From assembly GCF_026262645.1 (NCBI RefSeq), contig NZ_SHNO01000001.1, positions 744,001-808,000 of the forward strand: a stretch of DNA of 64,000 nt. The letters are read 5' to 3'. A program made the position numbers and the translations under genes. Below the pieces are notes generated by a model. The model was not told the origin of the DNA and did not search any database. It worked only from the letters and a program-made list of their open reading frames with translations. This stretch comes from Candidatus Marimicrobium litorale. Lineage in GTDB: Bacteria; Pseudomonadota; Gammaproteobacteria; Pseudomonadales; Halieaceae. This document shows, in pieces, positions 1-8,821 of the stretch; within the stretch, counting starts at the first letter, position 1; every line of letters starts with the position of its first letter.

Positions 1-262
1 GGCCACGCTGCTTGAGGTTCGCCCAATAACGGGTCGGACCCACCAGATTCGCGTCCATGCGCGGCATGCGGGTCATCCTCTGCTGGGCGACGAGAAATAC
101 AGTAATTCGGTAGCGGAGGACTTAGCGCGGCGGCTCGGTTTGAAGCGCTTATTCCTGCATGCGGTATCGCTGCGCTTCACTCTGCAGGGGTCGGGCAAGT
201 TCGATTTACACGCACCGTTGGATCAACTCCTCGAAAATACATTGGAAAAGCTCCGCAAATAA
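1..262 (+). CDS. rluC: Ribosomal large subunit pseudouridine synthase, RluC type (3' end only)
   Basis: The window opens inside this gene, and 86 codons remain before the TAA at 260-262. The visible part carries the conserved C-terminal core of RluA/RluC-type pseudouridine synthases: a PITGRTHQIRVH segment, then HPLLGDEKY, then a FLHA motif and LHAPL. Enzymes of this family isomerise uridines in 23S rRNA; RluC acts on positions 955, 2504 and 2580 in E. coli. I assign RluC rather than RluA or RluD mainly from context, because rluC often lies close to yceF, yceD and rpmF. The catalytic Asp and any N-terminal S4 domain lie outside the window. It is convergent with yceF, 18 bp away. Confidence 0.8.
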   Translation, partial: ATLLEVRPITGRTHQIRVHARHAGHPLLGDEKYSNSVAEDLARRLGLKRLFLHAVSLRFTLQGSGKFDLHAPLDQLLENTLEKLRK

Positions 263-280
263 CTAATTTAAATGAATATA

Positions 281-859
281 TTACAGCCTCAAGGGATCCA
301 ACCCCACCGCCCGTAGTAAGCGGGCCGTGAGGATCAGTGGCAGCCCCTCCAGCGCGGTCGGGTCATCGCCGTTGATCCGCTCAAACAGTGTAATGCCCAA
401 TGCCTCCGCCTTGAAACTGCCCGCACAATCCCATGGAGCCTCCAGTTGCAGGTATCTCTCGATGTCAGCTGCCGTCAGTTTTCTGAACCAGACTGCGGTT
501 TGTAGCGTCTCCACCTGCGCTGGGTGGTCCGGGGCAAGGACAGCGACACTGGTGTAAAAAAGCACCTGGCGCCCTGAACTGGCCTGCAGTTGCTGCCTGG
601 CGGCGGCTGCCCCCCCCGGTTTGCCTAATATCCGGTCGCCACATATGGCGACCTGGTCGCTGCCAATGACGACGGCAGTCGGATTCCTGTCGGCCACGGC
701 AGCCGCTTTAGCGTGAGCCAGCCGGCGTGCCAGATCTGCCGGGGTTTCGGCCGGGAGTGGTGCTTCAGTGATGTTGGGTGCCAGGCAGCGAAACGATATC
801 TGCAGTCTCTCCAGCAAGGCTTTTCGATAGGAGGAGGTGGAAGCAAGGATAAGGTCCAT
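281..859 (-). CDS. yceF: Maf/YceF family nucleotide pyrophosphatase (7-methyl-GTP type)
   Basis: A 192-residue protein of the Maf family, whose YceF subgroup hydrolyses 7-methyl-GTP and related modified nucleotides (house-cleaning). The N-terminal LILASTSSYRKALLERL, central GSDQV and later CAGSFKAE and TLFERINGDDPTALEGLP segments match the family from end to end. The frame extends to a TTG at 871, but I choose the ATG at 859 because the protein then begins MDLILAST as in homologues. It is transcribed away from yceD; the 91 bp between their starts contains the strong yceD promoter. Confidence 0.9.
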   Translation of the reverse strand: MDLILASTSSYRKALLERLQISFRCLAPNITEAPLPAETPADLARRLAHAKAAAVADRNPTAVVIGSDQVAICGDRILGKPGGAAAARQQLQASSGRQVLFYTSVAVLAPDHPAQVETLQTAVWFRKLTAADIERYLQLEAPWDCAGSFKAEALGITLFERINGDDPTALEGLPLILTARLLRAVGLDPLRL

Positions 860-913
860 AGACAAAGTCAAAAACCAGTGAGTGGGTGAACTGTTTGTAT
901 TCTAAAGAATTTT

Positions 914-942
914 TTGACAAAGGCCCAATCCGCACCTATGAT
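914..942 (+). promoter_or_regulatory. Near-consensus sigma-70 promoter for yceD-rpmF
   Basis: TTGACA at 914-919 and TATGAT at 937-942 are separated by 17 nt, close to an ideal sigma-70 promoter. Initiation would be expected near 948-950, which is at or only one or two bases before the yceD ATG at 951. There is no Shine-Dalgarno sequence before that ATG, so the transcript may be leaderless. Confidence 0.8.
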
Positions 943-950
943 GCGCGCCT

Positions 951-1478
951 ATGTTGATTGAGCCCCTTCCGGCCAGCCTCGATGTCCGTAAGGCAGCAGC
1001 CCGAGAAGCGGTCGTTAGCGGCATTTTAAAGCCCTTCGACTTGCTTAGGCTTCGACCCTTGCTGGCGGGTAGTGAGGGCGTAATAGCGGTTGAGATGCGC
1101 TTCTCTCGCGATGAGGTGGGCAGGTACCTCGTCGAAGTAACAATAGAGGCTGATGTGCAGGTGGAGTGCCAGCGTTGTCTGAGCAGTATGTCTGAGCATC
1201 TTTCCTGTGATAGTTCGCTGGCGGTGGTCTGGACTGACGAAGAAGCGGCAACGTTGCCGCGGTATCTGGACGCGCTGGTTGAGACAGAGACCAACAGTAA
1301 CCTCTGGGAGCTGGTGGAGGATGAGCTGATTCTGGCGAGACAGCCATTCAGCTATCACGATACGGATGATTGTAAACGCACGACAGTGGCTTATGCGGAT
1401 CCGGACGCTATTGAGGATGCAGGCGAGAGTAAGCCAAATCCTTTCGCCGTTTTGGGTCAGTTGAAGTCGGACAAATAA
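951..1478 (+). CDS. yceD: YceD family (DUF177) 23S rRNA accumulation protein
   Basis: A 175-residue member of the YceD/DUF177 family, linked in bacteria and plants to 23S rRNA processing or accumulation; the biochemical activity is not established. The start aligns with E. coli Yce[16 protein letters not shown] here corresponds to the conserved N-terminal LD-R segment. The central VECQRCLSS cysteine motif and the C-terminal [12 protein letters not shown] are diagnostic. It is followed 19 bp later by rpmF, the usual partner. The ATG sits directly after a very good promoter with no ribosome binding site, so initiation is probably leaderless. Confidence 0.88.
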   Translation: MLIEPLPASLDVRKAAAREAVVSGILKPFDLLRLRPLLAGSEGVIAVEMRFSRDEVGRYLVEVTIEADVQVECQRCLSSMSEHLSCDSSLAVVWTDEEAATLPRYLDALVETETNSNLWELVEDELILARQPFSYHDTDDCKRTTVAYADPDAIEDAGESKPNPFAVLGQLKSDK

Positions 1479-1497
1479 ACATCAGGAGGTTCAGCTA

Positions 1498-1680
1498 ATG
1501 GCTGTCCAGAAGAGTAAAAAGACACGTTCGCGCAGGGGTATGCGCCGGTCACACGATAGTTTGCAGGCCCCGACTCTGTCGGTTGACGAAACGTCTGGCG
1601 AATCACATCGCCGGCACCACGTCACTGCTGACGGATTTTACCGCGGCAAAAAAGTCGTCGAAACGGGCGCCGACGAGTAA
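1498..1680 (+). CDS. rpmF: 50S ribosomal protein L32
   Basis: A 60-residue basic protein beginning [20 protein letters not shown], the standard bacterial L32 sequence. It is of the cysteine-free type, so it needs no zinc. L32 is a late-assembling protein of the large ribosomal subunit. AGGAGG lies 8 nt before the ATG, a strong ribosome binding site in contrast to yceD upstream. The gene usually continues into plsX-fabH, but here the next 173 bp carry neither and fabD follows. Confidence 0.96.
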   Translation: MAVQKSKKTRSRRGMRRSHDSLQAPTLSVDETSGESHRRHHVTADGFYRGKKVVETGADE

Positions 1681-1853
1681 TCCGCCTTCCCGGCGCTCTG
1701 CTTACTGCCTGTCCGAACAGTCCGTGGTGGAAATCTGTCGGCTGAGAGTCAGTACAGCTGCAATCGCAGTGGGCGTCGAGCGCCTCGTTCCTGAATTTGC
1801 TATAAAAAAAATCGCAGTCAGTTAACAATGTCTAATGCAAAAACAGTGGTGTA

Positions 1854-2801
1854 ATGATGACACAGGACAGTCTCGCACTGGTTTTTCCGGGACAGGGCTC
1901 CCAGAAAGTTGGCATGATGACCGACGCGTATGCGTCGTTTGAATCCGTACGTGATACCTTCGAGGAGGCCGCTGAGGTTGTTCATTACGACATGTGGGCG
2001 TTGGTCAAGGACGGTCCGCAGGAGGCATTGAATCTCACCGAGACCACCCAGCCGGTGCTCTTGACCTGCAGCGTAGCGCTCTGGCGCGCATGGCAGGAGC
2101 AGGGCGGTGTGATGCCGGGCATTATGGCGGGCCATAGTCTGGGAGAGTTCTCGGCGCTGGTTTGCGCGAGTGCGCTGTCATTCACAGATGCTGTAGCGCT
2201 GGTTCGTCGCCGTGGCCAGTTTATGCAGACTGCGGTGCCGGTGGGCATGGGCGCAATGGCGGTCGTGCTCGGCCTCGACGATTCAGTGATCAACGAAATC
2301 TGTGCAACGTTAACGGGGGAGGAGGGTAGCGTTAGCCCAGTCAATTACAACTCGCCCGGCCAGGTAGTCATAGCAGGGCATAGCGCTGCCGTGGAAGCCG
2401 CCTGTGTGGCATTGAAGAAGGCCGGTGCAACCCGCACGCTGCCGCTGCCAGTGAGCGCGCCATTCCATACCAGTTTAATGAAGCCCGCCGGCGAGCAACT
2501 GGCGCAGGCGATTGCTGACATTACTATCGCGATACCGTCGATACCGGTGGTCCATAACGTGAACGCGCAAATTCAGAACGACCCTGAAAAAATTCGCAGC
2601 GTGCTGGTAGAGCAGATCTACAGCCCCGTGCAGTGGACAGACTGTATGCGTTTTATGATAAATCGTGGCACCACTCGTTTGGTGGAGTGCGGGCCTGGCA
2701 AGGTATTGAGCGGACTAGCGCGACGTATTGATAAGTCCTTGACTGTCGCATCGATCGAGCGTCCTGATGCCTTGACTGCTGCTATCTCAGAAATTACCTA
2801 G
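1854..2801 (+). CDS. fabD: Malonyl-CoA:ACP transacylase
   Basis: A 315-residue protein that moves malonyl groups from CoA to acyl carrier protein, supplying the extender unit for type II fatty acid synthesis in the cytoplasm. It begins LALVFPGQGSQ, carries the catalytic serine in GHSLGE near residue 93, and has the conserved His in PVSAPFHTSLM and Gln/Asn in NVNAQIQ. Two ATGs lie in tandem at 1854 and 1857 with no convincing ribosome binding site, so the exact first residue is uncertain. fabG starts 15 bp downstream, and the pair looks like one operon. Confidence 0.95.
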   Translation: MMTQDSLALVFPGQGSQKVGMMTDAYASFESVRDTFEEAAEVVHYDMWALVKDGPQEALNLTETTQPVLLTCSVALWRAWQEQGGVMPGIMAGHSLGEFSALVCASALSFTDAVALVRRRGQFMQTAVPVGMGAMAVVLGLDDSVINEICATLTGEEGSVSPVNYNSPGQVVIAGHSAAVEAACVALKKAGATRTLPLPVSAPFHTSLMKPAGEQLAQAIADITIAIPSIPVVHNVNAQIQNDPEKIRSVLVEQIYSPVQWTDCMRFMINRGTTRLVECGPGKVLSGLARRIDKSLTVASIERPDALTAAISEIT

Positions 2802-2816
2802 CCGGGAAAAATTGCG

Positions 2817-3560
2817 ATGAGTGAAGAGCGGAAAGTAGCACTGGTCACAGGAGCCAGCAGAGGAATAGGTAAGGCGATCGCTGAGGCGCTGGCCGGCGAT
2901 GGCCATCTGGTCGTGGGCACCGCTACCAGCGAGAAAGGCGCTGACGCCATTACATCGTACCTTGCTGAAAGCGCCAACGGGGGCTGCGGCATGTTACTGG
3001 ACGTGGTCGATGCAGAGAGTGTTACTGCAGTCGTCAAGACCATCACGGAGCGTTTTCAGGCACCACTTATCCTCGTAAACAATGCCGGTATTACTCGCGA
3101 CAACCTACTGATGCGTATGAAGCATGATGAGTGGGACGACGTGATCCAGACAAACCTGAGTGCACTCTACCGTGTCAGCAAGGCATGCTTGCGGGGCATG
3201 ACAAAGGCACGTTGGGGGCGCATCGTGAATATCACTTCTGTTATCGGTTCGATGGGCAATGCCGGCCAGAGCAATTACGCGGCAACCAAGGCCGGTGCCG
3301 AGGGTTTTTCAAGGGCATTGGCACGAGAGTTGGGTTCCCGCTCTGTTACCGTAAACTGTGTCGCGCCTGGATTTATCGACACCGATATGACGCGTGAATT
3401 GCCAGAGGAGCAGCGTGCTATGTTACTGCAACAAATACCGTTGGGAAGACTCGGGGAGGCGCAAGAAATTGCTTCACTGGTGAGCTTTTTGTGCGGCCCT
3501 TCTGCGGCGTATATAAGCGGCGAAACTGTGCACATTAATGGCGGGCTTCACATGGCATAA
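2817..3560 (+). CDS. fabG: 3-oxoacyl-ACP reductase
   Basis: A 247-residue short-chain dehydrogenase that reduces 3-ketoacyl-ACP with NADPH in each round of fatty acid elongation. It has the Rossmann TGASRGIGKAIA motif, NNAG near residue 87, and the catalytic Ser-Tyr-Lys in SVIGSMGNAGQSNYAATK. The C-terminus, ISGETVHINGG, is typical of FabG. Length and order (fabD-fabG-acpP-fabF) match E. coli, so the assignment is secure. Confidence 0.96.
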   Translation: MSEERKVALVTGASRGIGKAIAEALAGDGHLVVGTATSEKGADAITSYLAESANGGCGMLLDVVDAESVTAVVKTITERFQAPLILVNNAGITRDNLLMRMKHDEWDDVIQTNLSALYRVSKACLRGMTKARWGRIVNITSVIGSMGNAGQSNYAATKAGAEGFSRALARELGSRSVTVNCVAPGFIDTDMTRELPEEQRAMLLQQIPLGRLGEAQEIASLVSFLCGPSAAYISGETVHINGGLHMA

Positions 3561-3706
3561 GCCTATGAAAATCAAGAAGTAAACACTGCACTGCGTGCGT
3601 CGCCAAAAAAACCTTATTACTCATTTGAAAAACAGAGTAAACTTCGCGTTCAGGCAGTATTATTCGGGTGAAAACCAGTACTAAAACCTCAGGAGTATAA
3701 GACAAA

Positions 3707-3943
3707 ATGAGTAGCATTGAAGAGCGCGTTAAGAAGATTGTGGCTGAGCAACTTGGCGTAAAAGAAGAAGAAGTTCAGACCGGTGCTTCCTTTGTAGAGG
3801 ATTTGGGTGCGGACTCCCTCGATACAGTGGAGCTCGTTATGGCGCTGGAAGAGGAATTTGAAACAGAAATTCCCGATGAGGAAGCCGAAAAAATCACCAC
3901 TGTGGCGTTGGCGATCGACTATATCAATACAAACCTCGCCTGA
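3707..3943 (+). CDS. acpP: Acyl carrier protein
   Basis: A 78-residue, very acidic protein with the phosphopantetheine attachment serine in [18 protein letters not shown]. It carries acyl intermediates between the Fab enzymes. CAGGAG lies 12-17 nt before the ATG. The 146 bp between fabG and acpP is larger than elsewhere in the operon and AT-rich, consistent with a separate acpP promoter (usual in gammaproteobacteria), though I could not fix one convincingly. Confidence 0.97.
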   Translation: MSSIEERVKKIVAEQLGVKEEEVQTGASFVEDLGADSLDTVELVMALEEEFETEIPDEEAEKITTVALAIDYINTNLA

Positions 3944-3963
3944 GCTAAATGTCGTTAGCAGAG

Positions 3964-3996
3964 AAGCCGTCTCTATCAGGTAGAGCGGCTTTTCTT
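3964..3996 (+). terminator. Intrinsic terminator or attenuator after acpP
   Basis: AAGCCG(T)CTCTA pairs with TAGAGCGGCTT around a TCAGG loop, with one bulged T, and is followed by TTTCTT. It lies 20 bp past acpP and before fabF. This suits partial termination that keeps acpP mRNA more abundant than the downstream genes. Confidence 0.75.
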
Positions 3997-4040
3997 GCAT
4001 TTGATATTGCACTGCGTCGCCGAGTAAGGGAGTCATTTTT

Positions 4041-5282
4041 TTGAACGGCAGAAGGGTAGTAGTCACAGGGCTCGGTATGGTTACCCCGGTTGGTAACACG
4101 GTACAAGAGACATGGCAAAACATCCTGGCGGGCAAGAGTGGAGCTGCCACCATTGAGGCGTTCGACGTTTCCGCCTTCAGCACCCAGTTCAGTGCCAGCG
4201 TCAGGAACCTGGATGTCTCTGAATATTTGGCCCCGAAGGAAGCGAGAAAGCAGGACGTATTCGTTCAGTACGGAATGGTGGCCGGCATACAAGCGCTGGC
4301 GGATAGCGGACTGGAAATAACCGAGGAAATTGCGCCCCGTGTTGGAGCCTCAATAGGGTCCGGCATAGGCGGTATCGGCCAAATCGAGAAGAACAGCGAG
4401 ATCATTAAGGAATCCGGTCCCCGCAAGATCTCACCGTTCTTCGTGCCAGGCTCCATCATTAACATGATTGCCGGTAACCTGTCGGTAAAGTTCAATCTGC
4501 GAGGTCCTAACCTTGCTATCGTCACGGCCTGCACCTCTGGAACACACAATATCGGTCTTGGCGGGCGACTCATCGCACAGGGCGATGCGGACGTCATGTT
4601 GGTTGGGGGGGCAGAAATGGCGACGACGCCAGTTGGTCTGGGTGGCTTCGCTGCCGCCAGGGCGCTGTCTACCCGCAATGCTGACCCCGCAGCGGCCTCT
4701 CGTCCCTGGGACAAGGATCGCGATGGTTTCGTGCTCGGCGACGGCGCGGGCGTTATCGTACTGGAAGAATATGAATTTGCCAAAGCCCGTGGCGCCAGAA
4801 TTTATGCTGAACTGAGCGGCTTTGGAATGAGCGGCGATGCGCATCATATGACGTCACCTCCCGAGGATGGCAGAGGCGCAGCCGACTCCATGCGAAATGC
4901 GATTCGGGACGCTGGCATTGACGTCGGCAAGATTCATTATGTAAATGCTCATGGCACCTCTACCTCTGCGGGTGACCTCGCAGAGAGTAGGGCGCTTGAA
5001 AGCGTGCTTGGAAGCGCGGCTGAAAAGGTTGCGGTGAGTTCCACCAAGTCGATGATAGGACATCTTTTGGGAGCCGCTGGTGCTGTCGAGGCTATTTTCA
5101 CTATTCTTGCACTGCGGGATCAGGTGGCGCCGCCCACGATCAACCTAGATACGCCTAGTGAAGGGTGTAATCTCAACTATGTCCCTCACACAGCGCAGGA
5201 GATGAAAATAGAAAGAGCTCTCTCCAACTCCTTCGGCTTCGGCGGCACTAACGGCTCTTTGTTGTTCTCTCAGGTCAGCTGA
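4041..5282 (+). CDS. fabF: 3-oxoacyl-ACP synthase II (KAS II)
   Basis: A 413-residue condensing enzyme that extends acyl-ACP with malonyl-ACP. The Cys-His-His catalytic set is visible: [23 protein letters not shown] and [12 protein letters not shown]; the C-terminal [11 protein letters not shown] is also characteristic. The start is a TTG at 4041, with TAAGGGAG 8-15 nt upstream as ribosome binding site; starting there gives [18 protein letters not shown], which matches homologues, and no better ATG exists. It is separated from acpP by a terminator-like hairpin and followed 9 bp later by pabC. Confidence 0.95.
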   Translation: MNGRRVVVTGLGMVTPVGNTVQETWQNILAGKSGAATIEAFDVSAFSTQFSASVRNLDVSEYLAPKEARKQDVFVQYGMVAGIQALADSGLEITEEIAPRVGASIGSGIGGIGQIEKNSEIIKESGPRKISPFFVPGSIINMIAGNLSVKFNLRGPNLAIVTACTSGTHNIGLGGRLIAQGDADVMLVGGAEMATTPVGLGGFAAARALSTRNADPAAASRPWDKDRDGFVLGDGAGVIVLEEYEFAKARGARIYAELSGFGMSGDAHHMTSPPEDGRGAADSMRNAIRDAGIDVGKIHYVNAHGTSTSAGDLAESRALESVLGSAAEKVAVSSTKSMIGHLLGAAGAVEAIFTILALRDQVAPPTINLDTPSEGCNLNYVPHTAQEMKIERALSNSFGFGGTNGSLLFSQVS

Positions 5283-5291
5283 CGCCCAACT

Positions 5292-6143
5292 ATGGCATCA
5301 AACATCGCAGTCTGGTTGGATGGTGTTCCGGGCTCATCACTCCCCTTACCTGATCGAGGCCTGGATTTTGGTGATGGTCTCTTCGAAACGCTTTTGCTGG
5401 AGAACGGCAGGGCACTTTTCAGGCAGGCACACCTCGAGCGTCTTCGCTTAGGGCTGGGGGCGCTGGCTCTGCCCGATTGCAGCTCGATAGCAGAGCAATA
5501 TCTGGACTTGGTTTGCGCAGACATTGTGAGTCGAGGTTGGCCGTGGGCCGCATTGCGAATTACCGTAACGCGCGGAGCGGGGGAGAGGGGCTACGCAGCA
5601 CCTGCGCAGGTTACGCCGAGGATCATTATTACTGTTTCGCCCCTACAGCACGACTGTCGTCAAATGCCGCAACCTGCCGCACTGGTGCTTGCCGATCTGC
5701 GGCTGTCGTCCGAGCCCTTCCTAGCGGGCGTAAAACACCTCAATCGTCTGGAGCAAGTAATCGCTGCTACGCAGGCTCGGCAGGCGCAGGCGGATGAAAG
5801 CGTGCTGCTCGACCATTCCGGACAGGTGGTTTCGGTAGCCGCCGGGAACTTGTTTCTGGTCGTTGGCGGAGAATTATTGACGCCTCCGCTTGCCGTCTGC
5901 CCAATTCACGGAACCCGACGCCGGCTGGTTATAGAGCAACTGGCGCCGGCGCTTGGTCTTGATATACGAGAAGCGCGCGTTGACCTGGAGGTTTTTTTCA
6001 GCTGCGATGAGGTATTTTTCACCAATAGCCTGCAAGGTTTAAGACCGGTGAAGGCGCTGGGTTCCGCTAGCTGGGAGACATACCCCGTTTGCCAGGCGCT
6101 CTTCGAGGAGTACATCCGGGAGATAAATTCATGCGCTGGTTAA
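5292..6143 (+). CDS. pabC: Aminodeoxychorismate lyase
   Basis: A 283-residue fold-type IV PLP enzyme that converts 4-amino-4-deoxychorismate to p-aminobenzoate and pyruvate for folate synthesis. Recognisable parts are LPLPDRGLDFGDGLFETLL near the N-terminus, KHLNRLEQVIA containing the PLP-binding lysine, and the C-terminal EVFFTNSLQGLRPV. The fabF-pabC-mltG-tmk-holB order is the usual gammaproteobacterial one and separates it from branched-chain aminotransferases of the same fold. Its last 13 bp overlap mltG. Confidence 0.93.
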   Translation: MASNIAVWLDGVPGSSLPLPDRGLDFGDGLFETLLLENGRALFRQAHLERLRLGLGALALPDCSSIAEQYLDLVCADIVSRGWPWAALRITVTRGAGERGYAAPAQVTPRIIITVSPLQHDCRQMPQPAALVLADLRLSSEPFLAGVKHLNRLEQVIAATQARQAQADESVLLDHSGQVVSVAAGNLFLVVGGELLTPPLAVCPIHGTRRRLVIEQLAPALGLDIREARVDLEVFFSCDEVFFTNSLQGLRPVKALGSASWETYPVCQALFEEYIREINSCAG

Positions 6144-7159
6144 TTGCCAGCGTTCTGCTCGCTTTGCTCACGGCGGTGCTCGTTGCAACGGAGTTGCAGC
6201 GTCGTTGGGAGCTGCCTCTCGCTGTTCCTGCGGGAGGCTTCCCGCTGACTATTGAACAGGGCGATTCGCTGCGCTCGGTCGTGCGTGATCTGAACACTGC
6301 TGGCGTGGTACCGCATCCTTTACTGCTAATAGCGTATGGCCGCTGGTCTGGTCTCGATGCGGAAATTAAGCGGGGCGAGTATCAGCTGCCTCGTGAGCTG
6401 ACAGGAAAAACTCTTTTACTGTTTTTACAAAGAGGCCGGGTTATTGAATATCAGGTGACCCTCCCCGAGGGTATTACCTTGGCGGCGGCGCTGGAGATAC
6501 TGGCTGGGGCGGAGGCCCTCGAGACTGTCCTAGAAGGCGTAAACGATGAGCGCCTGTTGTCGCTGGCCAGTCCTCACGCCTCACCGGAAGGACTGTTTTT
6601 CCCCGATAGCTACCGCTATGTCCGCGGTGATACAGATTGGAGTATTTTACAGCGCGCTTATACGCAGATGCACCAGACACTGCAGGAGGCATGGGCTCGG
6701 CGCGCGCAAGACAGCGCGGTAACAACGCCTTACGAGGCCTTGATTATGGCCTCGATCATTGAACGGGAGACAGGCCTGCCTTCGGAACGCGGGGATATCT
6801 CCGGTGTCTTTGCGCGAAGAATGAGGCGAGGTATGCTGTTGCAAACAGATCCGACGGTGATTTACGGGCTGGGCCGCGAATTCGATGGCAACCTGCGCAG
6901 AGTGCACTTGACCGACGGTGGTAACCCCTACAACACTTATGTTATTCGGGGTTTGCCACCCACTCCAATAGCTTTACCCGGGCGCGAGTCTATTTTAGCG
7001 GCGCTCAACCCTGAGCCTGGCAATGCATTGTATTTTGTTGCACGAGGAGATGGGGGACATGTGTTCAGCGACACGTTGAGTCAGCACAATCGCGCGGTTC
7101 GCGACTACCAGTTAAGGCGTCGCAGGGATTACCGATCATCACCAGAGGTATCACAATAG
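6131..7159 (+). CDS. mltG: Endolytic murein transglycosylase
   Basis: A 342-residue YceG/MltG protein, an inner-membrane lytic transglycosylase that cuts nascent glycan strands and is thought to act as a terminase of peptidoglycan synthesis. An N-terminal membrane anchor spans about residues 2-20 (WLIASVLLALLTAVLVA). A LysM-like region follows, then the YceG catalytic domain with the catalytic Glu near residue 211 in IMASIIERETGLPSERGD. LLQTDPTVIYGLG and GLPPTPIALPG are conserved. I start at the ATG at 6131, which begins directly with the anchor and overlaps pabC. Confidence 0.94.
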   Translation: MRWLIASVLLALLTAVLVATELQRRWELPLAVPAGGFPLTIEQGDSLRSVVRDLNTAGVVPHPLLLIAYGRWSGLDAEIKRGEYQLPRELTGKTLLLFLQRGRVIEYQVTLPEGITLAAALEILAGAEALETVLEGVNDERLLSLASPHASPEGLFFPDSYRYVRGDTDWSILQRAYTQMHQTLQEAWARRAQDSAVTTPYEALIMASIIERETGLPSERGDISGVFARRMRRGMLLQTDPTVIYGLGREFDGNLRRVHLTDGGNPYNTYVIRGLPPTPIALPGRESILAALNPEPGNALYFVARGDGGHVFSDTLSQHNRAVRDYQLRRRRDYRSSPEVSQ

Positions 7160-7160
7160 T

Positions 7161-7811
7161 ATGGCTGCGAAGGGGCTATTTATCACCTTGGAAGGAGGCG
7201 AGGGGGTTGGCAAAACAACCGGTATGGACTACCTGGAGCAATATTTGCTTGAGCAAGGGGTCGATCTTATTGTGACGCGTGAGCCAGGGGGTACACGCTT
7301 TGGCGAGCGTGTTCGAAATTTATTGCTCGAGGTGCAGCAGGAATCGATGGACGATATGGCCGAACTATTGCTGATTTTTGCGGCCCGCGCCCAGCACCTG
7401 CGGGAGGTTATAGAGCCGGCGCTTGAAAAGGGCCGATGGGTGCTGTGTGATCGATTTACCGATGCCACCTATGCCTATCAATGTGGAGGTCGGGGAATTG
7501 ATCCTGCTGCGGTTAGCCTCCTTGAAACTCTGGTGCAGGGCGCGTTGCGTCCGAATGCCACCATTCTTTTCGACGCCCCGGTCTCGGTAGGGATGGCCCG
7601 GGCGAAGGACCGCGGCGAGCTTGACCGGTTTGAGCGTGAATCTAATAATTTCTTTGACGCGGTGCGAGAGAATTATCTGGCACGAGCCGCACAGGACGGT
7701 GAACGTTTTCGCGTCATTGATGCCAGCCAGCCCTTGGCAACAGTAAAAGAGTCACTCGAGACGGTTGCGGTGCAGATTGTTGAAGCTGCGCGATCACGGG
7801 GCGCGCTGTAG
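7161..7811 (+). CDS. tmk: Thymidylate kinase
   Basis: A 216-residue kinase that phosphorylates dTMP to dTDP. The P-loop is in LEGGEGVGKTT, followed by TREPGGTRFGE and the CDRFTDATYAYQ substrate-binding segment; DRFERE belongs to the lid. The length matches E. coli Tmk (213). It starts 1 bp after mltG ends and its stop codon overlaps the GTG of holB, so translation of tmk and holB is probably coupled. Confidence 0.96.
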   Translation: MAAKGLFITLEGGEGVGKTTGMDYLEQYLLEQGVDLIVTREPGGTRFGERVRNLLLEVQQESMDDMAELLLIFAARAQHLREVIEPALEKGRWVLCDRFTDATYAYQCGGRGIDPAAVSLLETLVQGALRPNATILFDAPVSVGMARAKDRGELDRFERESNNFFDAVRENYLARAAQDGERFRVIDASQPLATVKESLETVAVQIVEAARSRGAL

Positions 7812-8821
7812 TGGCGCTAGTCGACCTCCCCGAGGTTAGCACGCCCTTGCCTTGGCACGCGCCTGTGTGGGAACAGTTGTCCAGTCAGGTCGCCGCAGAG
7901 CAATTGCCCCATGCGCTGTTATTCGCCGGCGAGCATGGCTGTGGTGTGTCTCGTCTGGCGCTCGCGCTGGCACGTATGCTGTTGTGCGCCAGTCCCACGG
8001 GCACTTTCAACTGCGGCGAGTGCCAGGCGTGCATGCTCAGCGCGAGAGGTTCACACGGAGATTTTAATTGGCTCGAACCAGAGGAGAAAAGCCGATTCAT
8101 CAAGGTTGGGCAGATTCGCGAGGCGGTTCAGTTCGCGACACTGACTTCTAGCTTTGGCCCACGCAAAGTCATCGTTGTCAGCCCTGCAGACAATATGAGC
8201 CTCAGCGCTTACAACTCACTTCTCAAAACGCTCGAAGAGCCGGCGGACGACACCTACTGGCTGTTGGTCTGCGGCCGTATGCTAGGGGTGCCGGCGACCA
8301 TTCGCTCACGATGCCGACATTGGCAGTTGGCGCGCCCTAACGGAAGTGCGGCCCTCGAATGGCTCGATGTCATCACCGGAGAGCGCTCGACCAGTGAAAA
8401 GCTGTTTCGACTCGCAAATGGCCGCCCATTGGATGCACAGCAGTTGTTCGTCGAGGGGCGCGCGGACGCCATGGTTGGCAGACGCGAATTATTAAACGCA
8501 GTGATAGCGGGGCAGATAGAAGTGACAGAGGCCTCGCCATTGTGGGAGCAACACGGTCCTGACGTCTTCCTTGATGATCTCATCGAGAGTCTGCAATCTC
8601 TGGTCGGATCGCTGCCCCTTACCCTGTTGAAATCGCGCTCGGGACGCGCGGCATTTGGGATCCTTGAGGAAATGCAGCGTTTGCGTCGGGCTGTCAGCGC
8701 AGGCTCCAACCCAGGTAAGCAATTGCTGATAGAGACAACTTTGTTAAAAATTCGCAGAGAGTTGGGCGGCCTCGGACATGGTGATATCATGTCGTGGCCA
8801 TCTGGAGATGCCAGCCCATGA
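7811..8821 (+). CDS. holB: DNA polymerase III subunit delta'
   Basis: A 336-residue clamp-loader subunit. The N-terminal AAA+ domain has a degenerate P-loop (FAGEHGCGVSRLA), as expected for delta', which does not hydrolyse ATP. A zinc-binding cysteine set is visible in CASP...CGECQAC (about residues 57-71), and the SRC motif is in IRSRCRHW. Start is GTG at 7811, sharing its G with the tmk stop codon. The 3' end overlaps pilZ by 4 bp (ATGA). Confidence 0.94.
   Translation: MALVDLPEVSTPLPWHAPVWEQLSSQVAAEQLPHALLFAGEHGCGVSRLALALARMLLCASPTGTFNCGECQACMLSARGSHGDFNWLEPEEKSRFIKVGQIREAVQFATLTSSFGPRKVIVVSPADNMSLSAYNSLLKTLEEPADDTYWLLVCGRMLGVPATIRSRCRHWQLARPNGSAALEWLDVITGERSTSEKLFRLANGRPLDAQQLFVEGRADAMVGRRELLNAVIAGQIEVTEASPLWEQHGPDVFLDDLIESLQSLVGSLPLTLLKSRSGRAAFGILEEMQRLRRAVSAGSNPGKQLLIETTLLKIRRELGGLGHGDIMSWPSGDASP

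Noticed and set aside
1681-1853. plsX or fabH remnant between rpmF and fabD
   Set aside because: Translations of the gap show no convincing match to either protein beyond a few chance residues, so only the absence is reported.
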